Shown here: positions 34,401 to 48,208 of the stretch, piece by piece
Layout: every line of letters starts with the position of its first letter
Position numbering within the stretch: position 1 is the stretch's first letter
NCBI RefSeq assembly: GCF_950295315.1
Contig: NC_080176.1
Coordinates: 36,910,189 to 36,974,188 of the forward strand
Direction: 5' to 3'
Source: Erinaceus europaeus
Lineage: Eukaryota > Chordata > Mammalia > Eulipotyphla > Erinaceidae
DNA length: 64,000 bases
Translations under genes and position numbers: made by a program
The notes under the pieces: generated by a model
Database searches by the model: none
Seen by the model: the letters and a program-made list of their open reading frames with translations, nothing else
Told to the model about the DNA's origin: nothing

Positions 34401-37400
34401 GCTTGCTTTTTTAAAAAATTTTTTTAAAGATTTTATTTATTTATTAATGAGAAAGATAGGAGAAGAGAGAGAAAGAATCAGACATTACTCTGGTACATGC
34501 ACTGCGGAGGATCGAACTCCGGACCTCATGCATGAGCGAGCGTCCAATACTTTATCCGCTGTGCCACCTCCCAGACCACTGTATGCTTGCTTTGTCATGC
34601 TCATGACTCAGGATCAAGCCTGGACACCCACCCCTACCCTACTGGAGGAAGTACTGTGGTGTCTTTCTCTGTCTCTGATTTTTTTTTTCCTCTGGAAAAA
34701 TTGGCCTGTAGCAGTGAAGCCCCAGTAACAAAAAAAGACTAAGAAATAATAATACTAATGCTACGATTCCTGTTGTTTATTAGCAGGTGCCTTTGTTTTT
34801 TCTTTAATGTCTGTGTGTTGTGTTTTCATTGCATGCACATGTATTGAATAGGGAATTTGTTCCAAATAAAGATAGAATTCACTGTTTTTTGGTTTTGCTC
34901 TCCACATTTTAAAGTATTCTGATGCTGATTCTTATTTGGCAGTTTGCACCTGGATTTCAGGTAGGCGATGGGATTGGCATGGATTTAAAGCTCTCAAACC
35001 ATGTTTTCAATGCTTTAAAACAACACGCCTACTCAGAGCAACGTCGAAGTGCCCGTCTCCATGAGAAAAAGGAGCATTCTACTGCAGTAAGTATCTTACA
35101 TTTTTCTTCAGTAGAAATATTCAACTAGAAAACTTCACATTTGATTTTTTTTTTTTGTGAGAATAACTTTTCAGATCAAGTATGTAAATAAAATCCAAGC
35201 TTTGCTAGTTGACTTTTTAGATTCATTGTAATAATTATTAGTCACTTATTCAAAATTAATAGTTTAGGGTGATCCTCATTCGCGCTGTCTAGTTTAAATT
35301 GCATATGACTGTTCAAATGTTTAAGATGATTATTATAATGCAGTGTGATATATAACATTGTTAAATAAGTATTAATAATCATATAGTGTAGTGATTCATA
35401 TAAAACAATAATACTAGTGTGTTAGCTTATAAAGTCAATACAGTAACTAGGTAATACAAATACTATTGAATATATTAATTAGATTTATAATATAATAATA
35501 TGATAAGATGTTACAGTCTTTGAAGATAGAATCATTTTGACTGAGCTACTAATTCTTTTAGATATTTACTTTTAAAGACATTATAACTAGAGGAATTAAT
35601 TATACCTTGTCGAAACTCCTTTATAAGTACTACATATACACAAATTAAATGATAAAAGTTAATAAGCACATATTTGTTGCATAGGGTAGATATTAGAAAT
35701 GGTTCAGAAAATATTTTATGATTTAAAGGTCATTTTTACTTAATACTTTGTCTTTTCCAGGAAAAAGCAGTTGACCCCAAGACACGTTTACTCATGTATA
35801 AAATGGTCAACTCTGGAATGCTGGAGACAATCACTGGCTGTATTAGTACAGGAAAGGAATCTGTTGTCTTTCATGCATATGGAGGGAGGTAAATTGGTGA
35901 AATATAGTACTTGCACATCAACAGAAACTTACTCTTTCTACCTATTGTAATGCACTTACACAAAATTAGATTTTTAAAAAATATTTCTTAATCTTTATTT
36001 ACATATTATTGGATAGAGACAGAGAAAAGAGAGAGAGACACCTGCAGTCCTTGCTTCACCACTTGTGAAGCTTTCCCCCTACAGGTGGGGACCAGGGAAT
36101 TGAACCTGGGGAACCTGGGTCCTTATGCACTGTAATGTGTGCACTTAACCAGGTTCACCACCACCTGGCCCCTACACAAAATTAAATTTAATGTTAATAG
36201 TAATTTTAAATGTATTATAGAAAGACTAGACAGTATAAAGGATTGATAAAGAAAAACACAATCATCCTAATGCCACCATCCAGTGGTAACCATATATATT
36301 CCACTAGCGTTTTTATTTTCCCTTATTTTTCATTATTTTTCACTATTGCAATTATATACGGATAGCCCTAAGTGGCAGGATGAAATTTGAATATGGACTT
36401 GCCCCCCCATATCCATGATCTTACCACTATTAGACCCTTTGGTATTAAGCTAGGAGGAGGGTACTGAGTACCCAGGGAAATAGCTCAATTGGTAGAGGCT
36501 TGGACATGAGATTTCTAACATTCCTGCTCCAATTCCTGGCACTGCATATACTAGAATGGTGCTCTGGGGAAGCTTCTGGATAAGTCTGCCTCCTTTAAGT
36601 CTATGCAGTCTAATAGTAAGAAAATAGAATACAGGGGCCGGGCGGTAGTGCAGCATTTAAGCACACATGGCACAAAGCACAAGGACTGCTATAAGGATAC
36701 CCGTTTGAGCCCCCAGCTTCTCACCTGCAGAGGGGTTGCTTCACAAGCAGTGAAGCAGGTCTGCATGTGTCTGTCTGTCTTTCTCTTCCCCCTCTGTCTT
36801 CCCCATCTCTCTCGATTTCTCTCTGTCCTATACAAGGACGACAACAATAATAGTAACGACAAGGGCAACAGAAGGGGAAAGAAATGGCCTCCAGGAGCAG
36901 TGGATTCATAGCATAGGCACTGAGCCCCAGCAATGACCCTGGAGGCAAAATAAATATTTAAAAAAGAAAGAAAATAGAATACACAGAAGCCTGTCACATA
37001 AAGCTGAGTCATTCAGGGATCTAAGGAGAGTAGTTGCCAGCTGTTGTGAAATATTTGGGTCTCTCATCACTGTAAGAAGATCTGGTTTTGAGCACTGGTA
37101 CCTTACGGGGGAGCACCTTGAACTACATGGCCATGTTGCAGTGTATCGCCTTCCCGTCTCAAAAGAAAAAAAAAAAAGTGGGAAATTGGGCTGGGAAGGC
37201 TACTGTGGTATTTCACGTGCCTAAGGTCTTGTGTTCATTCCCTGACGCTGCATTTTTTAAAGTTGGGTTGGGAGATACTGCAGTGGTTGAAATGGGCAAA
37301 GAGGTGGTAGTTGAAATGAAGAGTATCAAACAGTTGTCATGTTTTAAGCTAAAAGGCAATAATATATGCTGTCTGATTGAAAAGACTTGAAAGATTAGAT

Positions 37401-40400
37401 TCTTGATGAGAATACATGGGTGGTACCAGTTCTAAGAGCGGGGGAAGGGAAGATTTAGGATGAATTATCAAGAGTTTTTGTTTTAGACATGTTAGTTTTG
37501 AGACACGTGCTAGGTATTTAGGTAAATAGGTGTAAAGATCTCAAAGGTACAAACTGAGGATATATGTATAGGTGACACCTACACCTATGACAATTTCTGA
37601 ATATCCTTCCCTTTTTTTCCCTCTTCTCTCTTTGCATCTTGATGGAACTGAAGTTCAGAGCCCTTTGGACATCTTCTCCTAACATTTCTCCCTCTCTTGG
37701 GGTAGAGACCAAAATTCTTTAGGGAATGAATGCAGAAGGTAGGAAGGAGTTCTGGCTTCTGTTAATTGCTTCTCCATTGAACTTGGGTATCAGTAGCTCT
37801 GATCATTTTTTTCTTTTTTCTTTCTTTTTCTTTTTCTTTTTTTTTTTTTTTTTTTTACCTCCAGAGTTATCACTGGGACTCAGTGCTTGCACTATGAATC
37901 CACTGCTCCTAGTGGCCTTTTATTGGATAGGACAGAGAGATATTGAGAGGGATGGGGAGATAGAGAGGAAGAGAGATACCTGCAGACCTGCTTCACAAAT
38001 TGTGAAGTGACACCCCCCCCCCCTTTAGGTGAGGAGTCTTGAACTGGGATCTTTGTGCTTTGTACTGTGCCAGTTCTCAACTGTAGTGTTTTTTTTGTTG
38101 TTGTTTTTTTTAACCAAAGCACTGCTCAGCTCTGGCTTATGGTGGTGAGGGGGATTGAACCTAGGACTTTGGAGCCTCAGGCATGAGGCTGATCATTATG
38201 CTATCTACCCCCCGCTCGTGTTAGTTGTTTTTCTAATCTAATGTGCTTATTTTATTCTCCCTATCACCGCCTTGTGTACACATAGGGCAGGGACCCCTCT
38301 ACTTATCTTCACATCTAAGAAAACCAGTTCTACTTTGTTGTTTTTAATGATTCCCTCTTGCTCCCACAGAATTGTAATTTGACATTATTTGTGACCTTGC
38401 TTTTTTATTAAATCAATTTTTTTTTTCTTCCACTTAGCATGGAGGATGAAAAGGAAGACAGTAAAGCAATACCTCCAGAATGTGCCATCAAGGTATTTAA
38501 AACAACCCTTAATGAGTTTAAGAACCGTGACAAATACATTAAAGATGATTTCAGGTTTAAAGATCGCTTCAGTAAACTAAATCCACGTAAGATCATCCGC
38601 ATGTGGGCAGAAAAAGAAATGCACAACCTCACAAGGTAAAGAAAATCATCATGCTTGAAATCATCTCAGGTGATGCTATTAGGTCTACTAGAAAGGCCAA
38701 TATAATAAAATCCATGCTTTCTTTTAAACTCATCTATAGATATTATGAAAAAAATTATGAAAAGTCTTGTAATGCTAGTATCTACTGAGACTTTGTAGGA
38801 AAATATTTCCATATATGTAACATCTTTGGATGAATTTTTTTGTTCATCAGGAAAATTTTAAAGAAATTAAGTCATTTTCTGACTAAGACATTTTGCCATA
38901 TATCTAAATGCTTTCTTCTTCTCCTCCTCCTTCTCCGTCTTCTTCTTCTTCTTATGAGGCTTGTAACTTTTTTCTTTCTTTCAGAAAAAAATCTGTTATA
39001 TGTGATGTTTGATATTTTGGTGAGGACAGGATTTACGGGGCAAATTGCATTTAACTTTATTGAACTCAATTTTCTAAGCAGTTTATTTAATCAGTGAATT
39101 CTTTTAGTGGTTTTTTTAGATGTTTATTTTATTTAGATGTTTATTTCCAGCAACAATTTTCCTTATTTATCATTTGCAAAATTCTTCTATCAATACATAG
39201 TTGAGCTGCTAAGTAGAATAATAAATCATTTTTCTATACCTCTGTGGTCTCATCACTATCTTCCTTGAAATTCTTCAACTGTTCCCATAGTCTTTACTAT
39301 AAAACCCTAAGTCCTTTTGTGACATGGAGCTTGCCTAGCTTTGTAGTATCACCTATAGATCTCTTCCTCCTACTAGAAATGAGCTGTGTGGATTTATTCA
39401 CATTTTCCCAAATGGACTTGCTCTTTAACACCTCTGTGCAGTTCAGCAAGCCCTTACAGCACTCCCCTAGCACTATCTTAATCTGGCTAATTCTGTTGGC
39501 CCATTTCTTCTAATATGCCTTCCCTGATAGACTAAGTGTAGCCATAGCTACATACATAGCCCACCCCTGCCAATGTATATACCATTCTGCATTGTTCTCT
39601 CCTGACCTATCTGTGGTTTTCCCCAGTCCCTGGTTTTCATGATGACAGAGACTGTGTCTAACTGTCTCTGAATTCCCACATCTCCACAGTAGATATAATG
39701 CCTTCTTTTGTTAGACCCATGTCAGATATATTTGTTGCTGAATAGAGAATGTTGTCCTCCTGCTGAACTTTATATTCTTAATCATATGTTTCTATATAGG
39801 ATGCAGAGAGCTGGAATTCCCTGTCCAACAGTTGTACTGCTCAAGAAACACATTTTAGTCATGTCTTTTATTGGCCACGATCAAGTCCCAGCCCCTAAAT
39901 TAAAAGAAGTAAAGCTTAATAGTGAAGAAATGAAAGAAGCCTACTGTCAGACTCTTCATGTAAGTATTACTTCCAAAACTGACTTTAAATAGTTTAAAAA
40001 TATTTCTGCTAAACTTAAAAAAAAAAACACCTAAAATAGTACTGTTTTATGCTGATATAAAAGTACAACTAAAATTATGAAGAAATATTAACATGAAGAA
40101 GTTGTATTTGGCGCTACGCAATGTTACACTTAGTTGAGCATACATGTTGCAAAGCACAGGGACCCGGTTTCAAGCCTCTGTTCCCCATGATCAGTGAAGC
40201 AGTACTGTAGATGTCTCCCTCACTATCTGCCCCTGCCCTCTCAATTTCTCTGTCTCTATACAATAAAAAAATAAACAAAATTTTTTTTTTAAAGAATTGT
40301 CTGAATAGCAAAGTGTGTGTTAAATAGTTCAGTCACACACGAGTTGAGCACACATGTTACAATGTACTAGGACCCAGGTTCAAACCCCCACTCCCCACCT

Positions 40401-43400
40401 GTAGTGGGAAAGCTTAATGAGTGATGAAGTAGGTCTGTAAGGTGTCTTTCTCTGTTTTCCCCGCCCTTTCAGTTTCTCTCTATCCTATCAAATAAAAAGA
40501 AAAAGGGGGGTCGGGCAGTAGCACAGCGGGTTAAGTGGACGTGGCATGAATAACAGGGACCGGCTAAGGATCCCGGTTTGAGCCCTCGGCTCCCCACCTA
40601 CAGGGGAATTGTTTCACAAGCAGTGAAGCAGGTCTGCAGGTGTCTATCTCTTCCCCCCTCTGTCTTCCCCTCCTCTCTCCATTTCTCTCTTTCCTATGCA
40701 GTAATAACAAAAATGATAAACAACAAGGACAACAAAAGGGAAAAAATGGCCTCCAGGAGCAGTGGATTTGATTCATAGTACAGGCACCGAGCCCCAGCAA
40801 TAACCCTCGAAGGGAAAAAAAACTGATCCACTACATTTTTCCTCTATATTATTATTATTATTTTATTAATTTTCCTCCAGGATTATCACTGGGGTTTGGT
40901 GCCTGTAGTATGAATCCACTGCTCCTGGAAGCCATTTTCTCCATTTTATTGGATGGGATGGAGAGAAATTGAGAGAGAAAGGGAAGATAGAGAGGGAAAG
41001 ACAGAACACCTGCTGACTGCTTCACTCCTTGTGAAGTGACCTCTACCTCCCCAGCAGGTGGGGTTGTAGGGGCTCAAACCTTCTTTATTGAGCAAGCCTT
41101 TGTGCTTCCTACTTATTATGTGGCTAACCCAGTGCACCACCACATGCCTCCCCCCATCTTTGTTATTTATTTATTTATTTATTTAGCCTCCAGGGTAAAT
41201 ATAGTACGAATCCACTACTCTTGGAGGCTACTTTTTCCATATTGCTGCTGTTGGATAGGACAAAGAGAAATTTAGAAAGGAGGGAAAAATAAAGAGGGGG
41301 AGAGAAAGATAGACACCTGCAGATGTGCTTTACTGCTTGTGACATGACTTCCCCTATAGGTGGGGAGCCAGGAGATCGAACTCGGATCCTTGCTCCGGTC
41401 CTTATGCTTCGTACTATAAGTACTTAACTGGCCAGACGCCAGCTTATTTATTTTTATGGGCAAGAAATACAGAGGGGAAGGGACTGAATCAGGGACTTGT
41501 AGGACCTCAGACATAGAGTCCTGTGTTCTATCATGGTTGTAAAGCAGTGTGATGGGGGAGGGGAGTAATGGCACACCTGGTCGAACATATGTGGTACCAT
41601 GCACGAGGACCTGCATTTGAGCCCCTGCTCTCCACCTGCAGGGGGGATGCTTCATAAGTGGTGAAGCAGGTCTGCAGGTGTCTTATCTTTTTAGCTCCCC
41701 ACCCCCGCCTTGAATTTCTCTGTCCTATCAGAAATCAAAATAGGAAAAAAAAAGTGGCGGGCAGAAGCAAGCACTGAGCCCCAGCAATACCCCTGGTGGT
41801 AATTAAAAATAAATAAATAAATAAATAAATAAACCAACATATCCTGATGATTGATGTATTACTAGCATTTAGAAATATATAACTGCTTATATTTTGATCT
41901 TGTGTGCATAAGACTTTTTTAATTTTTTAACCAGAGTACTGCTCAGCTCTGGTTTATGATGGTGCCAGGGATTGAACCTGGGGCCTTTAGGGCCCCGGGC
42001 ATGAAAATCCTGTGCTCTAACAGATTAGGCTATCTCTCCAGCCCTCTGTATTGTTTTAATTGGCCAGCAGAGAAGCATGCTTTGTACAGTGTTCATGTAG
42101 CTCTGTGTCTTGGAACAGCTGCTGTAACTATGAAAATGTTACCTAGGGAGTCGGGCGGTGGCGCAGAGGGTTAAGCTCACATGATGCAAAGCACAAGGAC
42201 CGACTTAAGGATCCCGGTTCTAGCCCTGGCTTCCCACCTGCAGGGGAGTCGCTTCACAGGTGGTGAAGCAGGTCTGTAGGTGTCTGTCTTTCTCTCCCCC
42301 TCCCTGTCTTCCCCTCCTCTCTCCATTTCTCTCTTTCCTATCCAACAACGACATCAATAACCACAATAATAATCACAATAATGTTGAACAAGGGCAACAA
42401 AAGGGAAAATAAATAAATAAATAAATATTTTAAAAAATTTTAAAAATAAAGTGTTACCTAGATACTTTTTAAAGATACAGCTAAGATGATCCTATTTGTG
42501 TAGACTAGTAAGCAAAGCTTACTAGTTCTATCCTAAAACTAAAGATCGCCAGTAGGAAGGGTGGTATACTATCACTTAATTTATATGAATACCTCTCTCG
42601 CACTATATTTGACTAGAAATACTTAGTATCTCATAGTTGTGTCCATCCTACAGAGATCCTAATGGAGTGTTAGGTTAACATTTGTGGTGATAGGCTTAGG
42701 TAGATCCTCTAGTTAGTGAGTGTAACACAGCTGCTTTCGCCTTATGTGAGAATCCAAATTGACCTGTTAATTTCCTGCTCCCATCACTGCCACATAGGAT
42801 GCCTTACATGTATTTTCTTCACTGTCTCACTGTTACCTCGAACCCCTGGCCTAGACTGGACAAAGAGAAAGAAGTAAATTCTTTAACCTAGTGTTGCTTT
42901 TCCTAGAAAGTATTAATTGCTACAGACATGCAAATTGTATAGGTAAGCTAGAGTTGTCTATTTTTGTAAATAAATGTCTGCTCTGACTCTTCACAGCTGA
43001 TGCAGCAGTTATATCATGAGTGCACACTGGTGCATGCTGACCTCAGTGAATACAACATGCTTTGGCATGCTGGGAAGGTGAGGGGCACCTTTTATGACTA
43101 TTCAGTTCGAATTATTATTTGAGGTAAGTGACTTGGACCAAGGAGATGACTGTGTGTTCTGTATTTCAATAGGTCTGGTTGATTGATGTCAGTCAGTCTG
43201 TAGAGCCAACACATCCTCATGGCCTGGAGTTTTTATTCCGTGACTGTAGGAATGTTTCACAGGTAGGCATGTAAAGAAATGGCAATAGCTGGGGAGATAG
43301 CTCATCTGGTAGAGTGCAGCAGCTACCTGCCTGAGGATCCCCAGTCAACCCCAATTGCATGTACTGGAATGCTTCTCTGGCTTCTCTTTGCCTCATATGA

Positions 43401-46400
43401 AATCAATAAAATGGATGTCTTTTTAAATTACTATGCTATTTTTACTGAAGTTTTACATTCTTGAGATAATTAAGGTAAGGGGACTGAGCAGTAGCGCACC
43501 AGATTAAGCACACATAGTACCAAGTGCAAAGACCAGTAGAAGGATCCTGGTTCCATCCCCAGGTTCCCCACTTGCAGGGTGGTCGCTTCACAGGCAGTGA
43601 AGCAGGGCTACAGGTGTCTCTCTGTTTCTTGCCCTCTCTCTCTCCCCCACCCCTCTCATCTTCTTTCTGACCTTGCCAATAAAATGTGATAAATGGCCGC
43701 TTGGATCAGTGGATTCATAGTGCTGGCACCAAGCCCCAGCGATAACCCTGGAGGCAAAAAAAAAAAAAAAGAGATAAGTAAGGTGCCATATTCTTAGAAA
43801 GTGAAAGAAGCATCTAATTACTACCTGCTTTAAAGATAAGGTTGGGGAGTCAGGCGGTAGCACAATGGGTTAAGTGCAGGTGGCACAAAACGCAAGGACC
43901 AGGGTAAGGATCCCGGCTCGAGCCCCTGGCTCCCCACCAGCAGGGGAGTCACTTCACAAGTGGTGAAGCAGGTCTGCAGGTGTTTTATCTTTTTTTTTTT
44001 TTAATATTTATTCATTCCCTTTTCTTGCGCTTGTTGTTTTATTGTTGTAATTATTGTTGTCGTCATTGTTGGATAGGATAGAGAGAAATGGAGAGAGGAG
44101 GGGAAGACAGAATGGGAGAAATAGATAGACACCTGCAGACCTGCTTCACCGCCTGAGAAGAGACTCCCCTGCAGGTGGGGCCTGGGGGCTTGAACCGTGC
44201 AGGTGTCTATCTTTCCCCTTCTCTGTCTTCCCCTCCTCTCTCCATTTCTCTCTGTCCTATCCAACAACGATGACAATAATAAAACAACAAGGGCAACAAA
44301 AGGGAATAAGTAAATAAATATAATAAAAAAAAGATAAGGGTCAGTTATCAGATGTCATTTTTAGTGAGAATTGGCTTATGTGCCTCATTGGAGCTGTTAA
44401 GTATCCAAGTTAGTAAGTTTTTATTAGACTATTAAATTTCTGCATAGAGTAAGTTATTATTTTGTCTCCAAATATTTATACAGTCAAATAGACATTTCAT
44501 ATTTATTTATCATTGCTGGGGTTTCACTTCTCAACAATGACATTTTATTCATCCTCCTCCTCTCTCCTTCCCACAGTGACTTCAGGTAGAGTCAGGGAGA
44601 CAGAGAAGGAAGAATACCACAATATCAAAACCTTGCCCAGTGACATAGTGGTCCCATGTGGGATATGGGAAGGCTCAGTCCTGAGTTGTTTGCATGGCAG
44701 AGCACACACTCTCAGGTGAACTGTCTCACTGGCCCTCTCAAGTAGACTTGGACTGTCTGCTCTGAGCTTCACACAGCAAGCCTGCCTGCTAGCTGCCCCT
44801 CTTATTACCACTGAAGCTGATCTTACTGTCTGGTCACTGTTTTTGTGAGTCAGAGAAGAGAATCAGAGGATGTAAAATTCAGTACTCAGAGAGGTGGCCA
44901 CATCTGTTTAGTTATTTCTAAAAAAAAAAAAAAAAAAATCATGTAGTCATGACCTTTCTAAGTACTGTAGGACCCACACATTGGCACACGTGGGTAAAGT
45001 GCATGTCACCATGCTCAAGGCTCCAGGGTCAAGTCTCTGGTCACCACCTGCAGGGGAGGAAGCTTCTCAAGTGGTAAAAGTATGGCAGGTGTCTTTCTCT
45101 TTCCCTCTCAAACTCCCCTTCCCCTCTCAACTTCTTCTCTGTTCTATTAAATAAATGAAAGAGAAATAATAATAATTGGGTTGTTGGAAAGGTCATAACA
45201 GGGCTGAGGGGATAGCATAATGGTTATGCAAACAGATTTTCATTTCTGAGGTCCCACATTCAATCCCTAGCACCTCCATAAGCCAGAGCTGAGCAGTGTT
45301 CTAGCTTCTATCTATCACTCTGTATCATTCTCTCATTAAAATAAAAATAAAGAGGGTCGGGCAGTAGCGCAGTGGGTTAAATGCACATGGCACAAAGCGT
45401 AAGGACCAGCAGAAGGATCCCAGTTCAAGCCCCCGGCTCCCCACCTGCAGGGGAGTCACTTCATAGGCGGTGAAACAGGTCTACAGGTGTCTGTCGTTCT
45501 CTCCCCTCTCTGTCTTCCAATCCTCTCTCCATTTCTCTCTGTCCTATTTAACAACGACATCAATAACAACATAATAATGACCACAACAATGGTAAAACAA
45601 CCAGGGTAACAAAAGGGAAAAAAATGGCCTCCAGGAGCAGTGGATTTGTGGTGCAGGCACCAAGCCCCGGCAATAACCTTGGAGGCAAAAAAAAAAAAAA
45701 AAAGTAAAATAAATAAAAATTAAAAACTTGTTCTTTTTTTTTTTAAGCCATGACATTTTTGCATAGAAAAATATATCATTACTTTTCCAACATTACAGGT
45801 TACTGTAGGACACTGAATTCAGAAATACATACAAATGTGAGAGAAGACAAACTGAGGCAGAACAAGCTAGAGCTGTAGTGAGTGAATCAATGATTCAAAA
45901 ATACGGAAATAACTCAGTGGTGTCTTAAACTGTTCCATTTTTCAGTTCTAAGAGAATTTTGCTACTCTCTTTTGTTACTGAGAGACCTTTGTTACTAACT
46001 TCTATTTCTTTACTAGTTTTTCCAGAAAGGAGGAGTAAAAGAAGCCCTTAACGAACGAGAACTCTTCAATGCTGTTTCAGGCTTAAACATCTCAGCAGAC
46101 AGTGAAGCTGATTTCTTAGCTGAGGTGTGTTTTTCCTGCCCAACTTTACCTTGCTGCTTATGGAGAATTGGATTGAGTTGCTATTCCCTGAAAACAACAT
46201 TAATTTGACTTTCTTTTTCTTTAAATATTTTATTTATAAGAAAGATAGGAGGAGAGAGGGAGAAAGAAACATACATCACTCTGGTACGTGTGCTGCCAGG
46301 GACCGAACTCAAGACCTCATGCTTGAGAGTCCAGTGCTTTATCCATTGTGCCACCTCCCAGACCACTAATTTGACTTTTTTTTTTTTTATAAATTATCTA

Positions 46401-48151
46401 TTTACTAATTTATTTTCCCTTTTGTTGCCCTTGTTTTTTACTATTGTAGTTATTGTCATTATTGATGTCGTCATTGTTAGATAGGACAGAGAGGAGGGGA
46501 AGACGGGGAGAGAAAGACACCTGCAGACCTGCTTCACTACCTGTGAAGCAACCCTCCTGCAGGTGGGGAGCTGGATATTTTTCTTAATTGTTTTATTGTC
46601 TTTATTTAGTGAATAAAAACAGCCAGAAATTGAGAGGGAAAGGGGAAATAGAGAGAGAGAGACACACAGAGACATCTGCAGTCCTGCTTCACCACTCAGA
46701 GCTTTCCCCCTGCAGGTGGGTACCGGGAGCTTGAACCCAAGTCATTGAGCCTTGTAACATGTGTGTTCAACCAGGTGCACAACCACCCAGCCCCTGACAT
46801 TTTTCTTTTCTTGAGATTTTTTTTTTTTCTTCTCAACCTTAAGTGTGTGATAAAGATATCATTAAACACTTCTTCAAGTTAATGGTTTGGTTAAGATAAA
46901 TAAAACATTTCCTATATACTACTATTTTATGAATGAGTCACTGATAAACATTCTGAGTGACATAAGAAGCATTAAAATATGGTTCTTGCTCTAAGCATAG
47001 AAAGTTATTAGTTGCCTTTCATAAAAATACCCCCAGTGATTACAATGTAGGACTACAGAACTTTTAATAAAATGGAAACTAAGGGGTGGGTGTGATGCAC
47101 CTGCAGAGTGCACGTGTTACATTGTGCAAAGACCCTGGTCCAGGCTCCCTGGTCCTACCTGCAGGAGGGAAGCTTCATGAGTGGGCAAGCAGCGCTTCAG
47201 GTATCTCCCTCTCTCCGCCTTCCCTCTCAGTTTCTCTTTATCAGAGTGGGAGAAAAAAGCCTGCCAGGAGCAGTGAATTTATCATGCAGGCACTGCATCC
47301 CAGTAGTAACCTTGTGACAATAAAAATTAAAAAGACAGTGGGGAAGATAGCATAATGGTTATGCAAACTGACACTCATGCCTGAGGCTCTCAGGTCCTAG
47401 GTTCAATCCACCACACCACTATAAGCCAGAACTGAGCAATGCTTTGGCAAAAACAGACAGAATAAACACAATTTTAAAATCCTTCCAAAAGTGCCATTTT
47501 AAAAACTGAAAGACGTAAAGCCGTGGCTAATTCCCAATAGTATTTCAAGGCTGAGAATAAGTATAGTCTGTCCCAGAATTCTGGGGTAGCACTTGAATTG
47601 ACTGAGCCGTAAGACAGCTTAAGGCCAGAGGAGAAAGAATAGTAAGAAGTGTACCCAGCCCCTAGCTCCACGCATTTGTGCAGTAATGAGACAGTGTCAT
47701 TGAATATAGACTGAGACTTCCTTTTTCCTGTCCGCTGAAAGCTTTGCATAGTAAAGACGTGATTTCAATTATCAGTTTGATAAAGATAATAAATACTGAT
47801 CCTAGTTTCTTTTGTTTGTTTGTTTTTAAAGTGTGAAGTGACACAATTTATTTTAAAGAATTTATTTATTTATTCATGAGAAAGATAGGAGGAGAGAAAG
47901 AACCAGCCATTACTCTGGTACATGTGCTGCCAGGGATCGAACTCAGGACCTCATGCTTGAGAGTCCAATGCTTTATCCACTGCGCCACCTCCCGGATCAC
48001 TAGTTTTATAGTCAAGTGAAAAACATACTTGTAAGAGTTGGGGAGGTGAATCAACAGTAGACTTGATGCATTGCTTGCATGCAACTTTGGGCTTGGTTCC
48101 CTGACACCCCATGTCCATGGACTGGTGTTCTGACTGCCCTTCCCCTCATTA

Positions 48152-48208
<57 letters not shown>

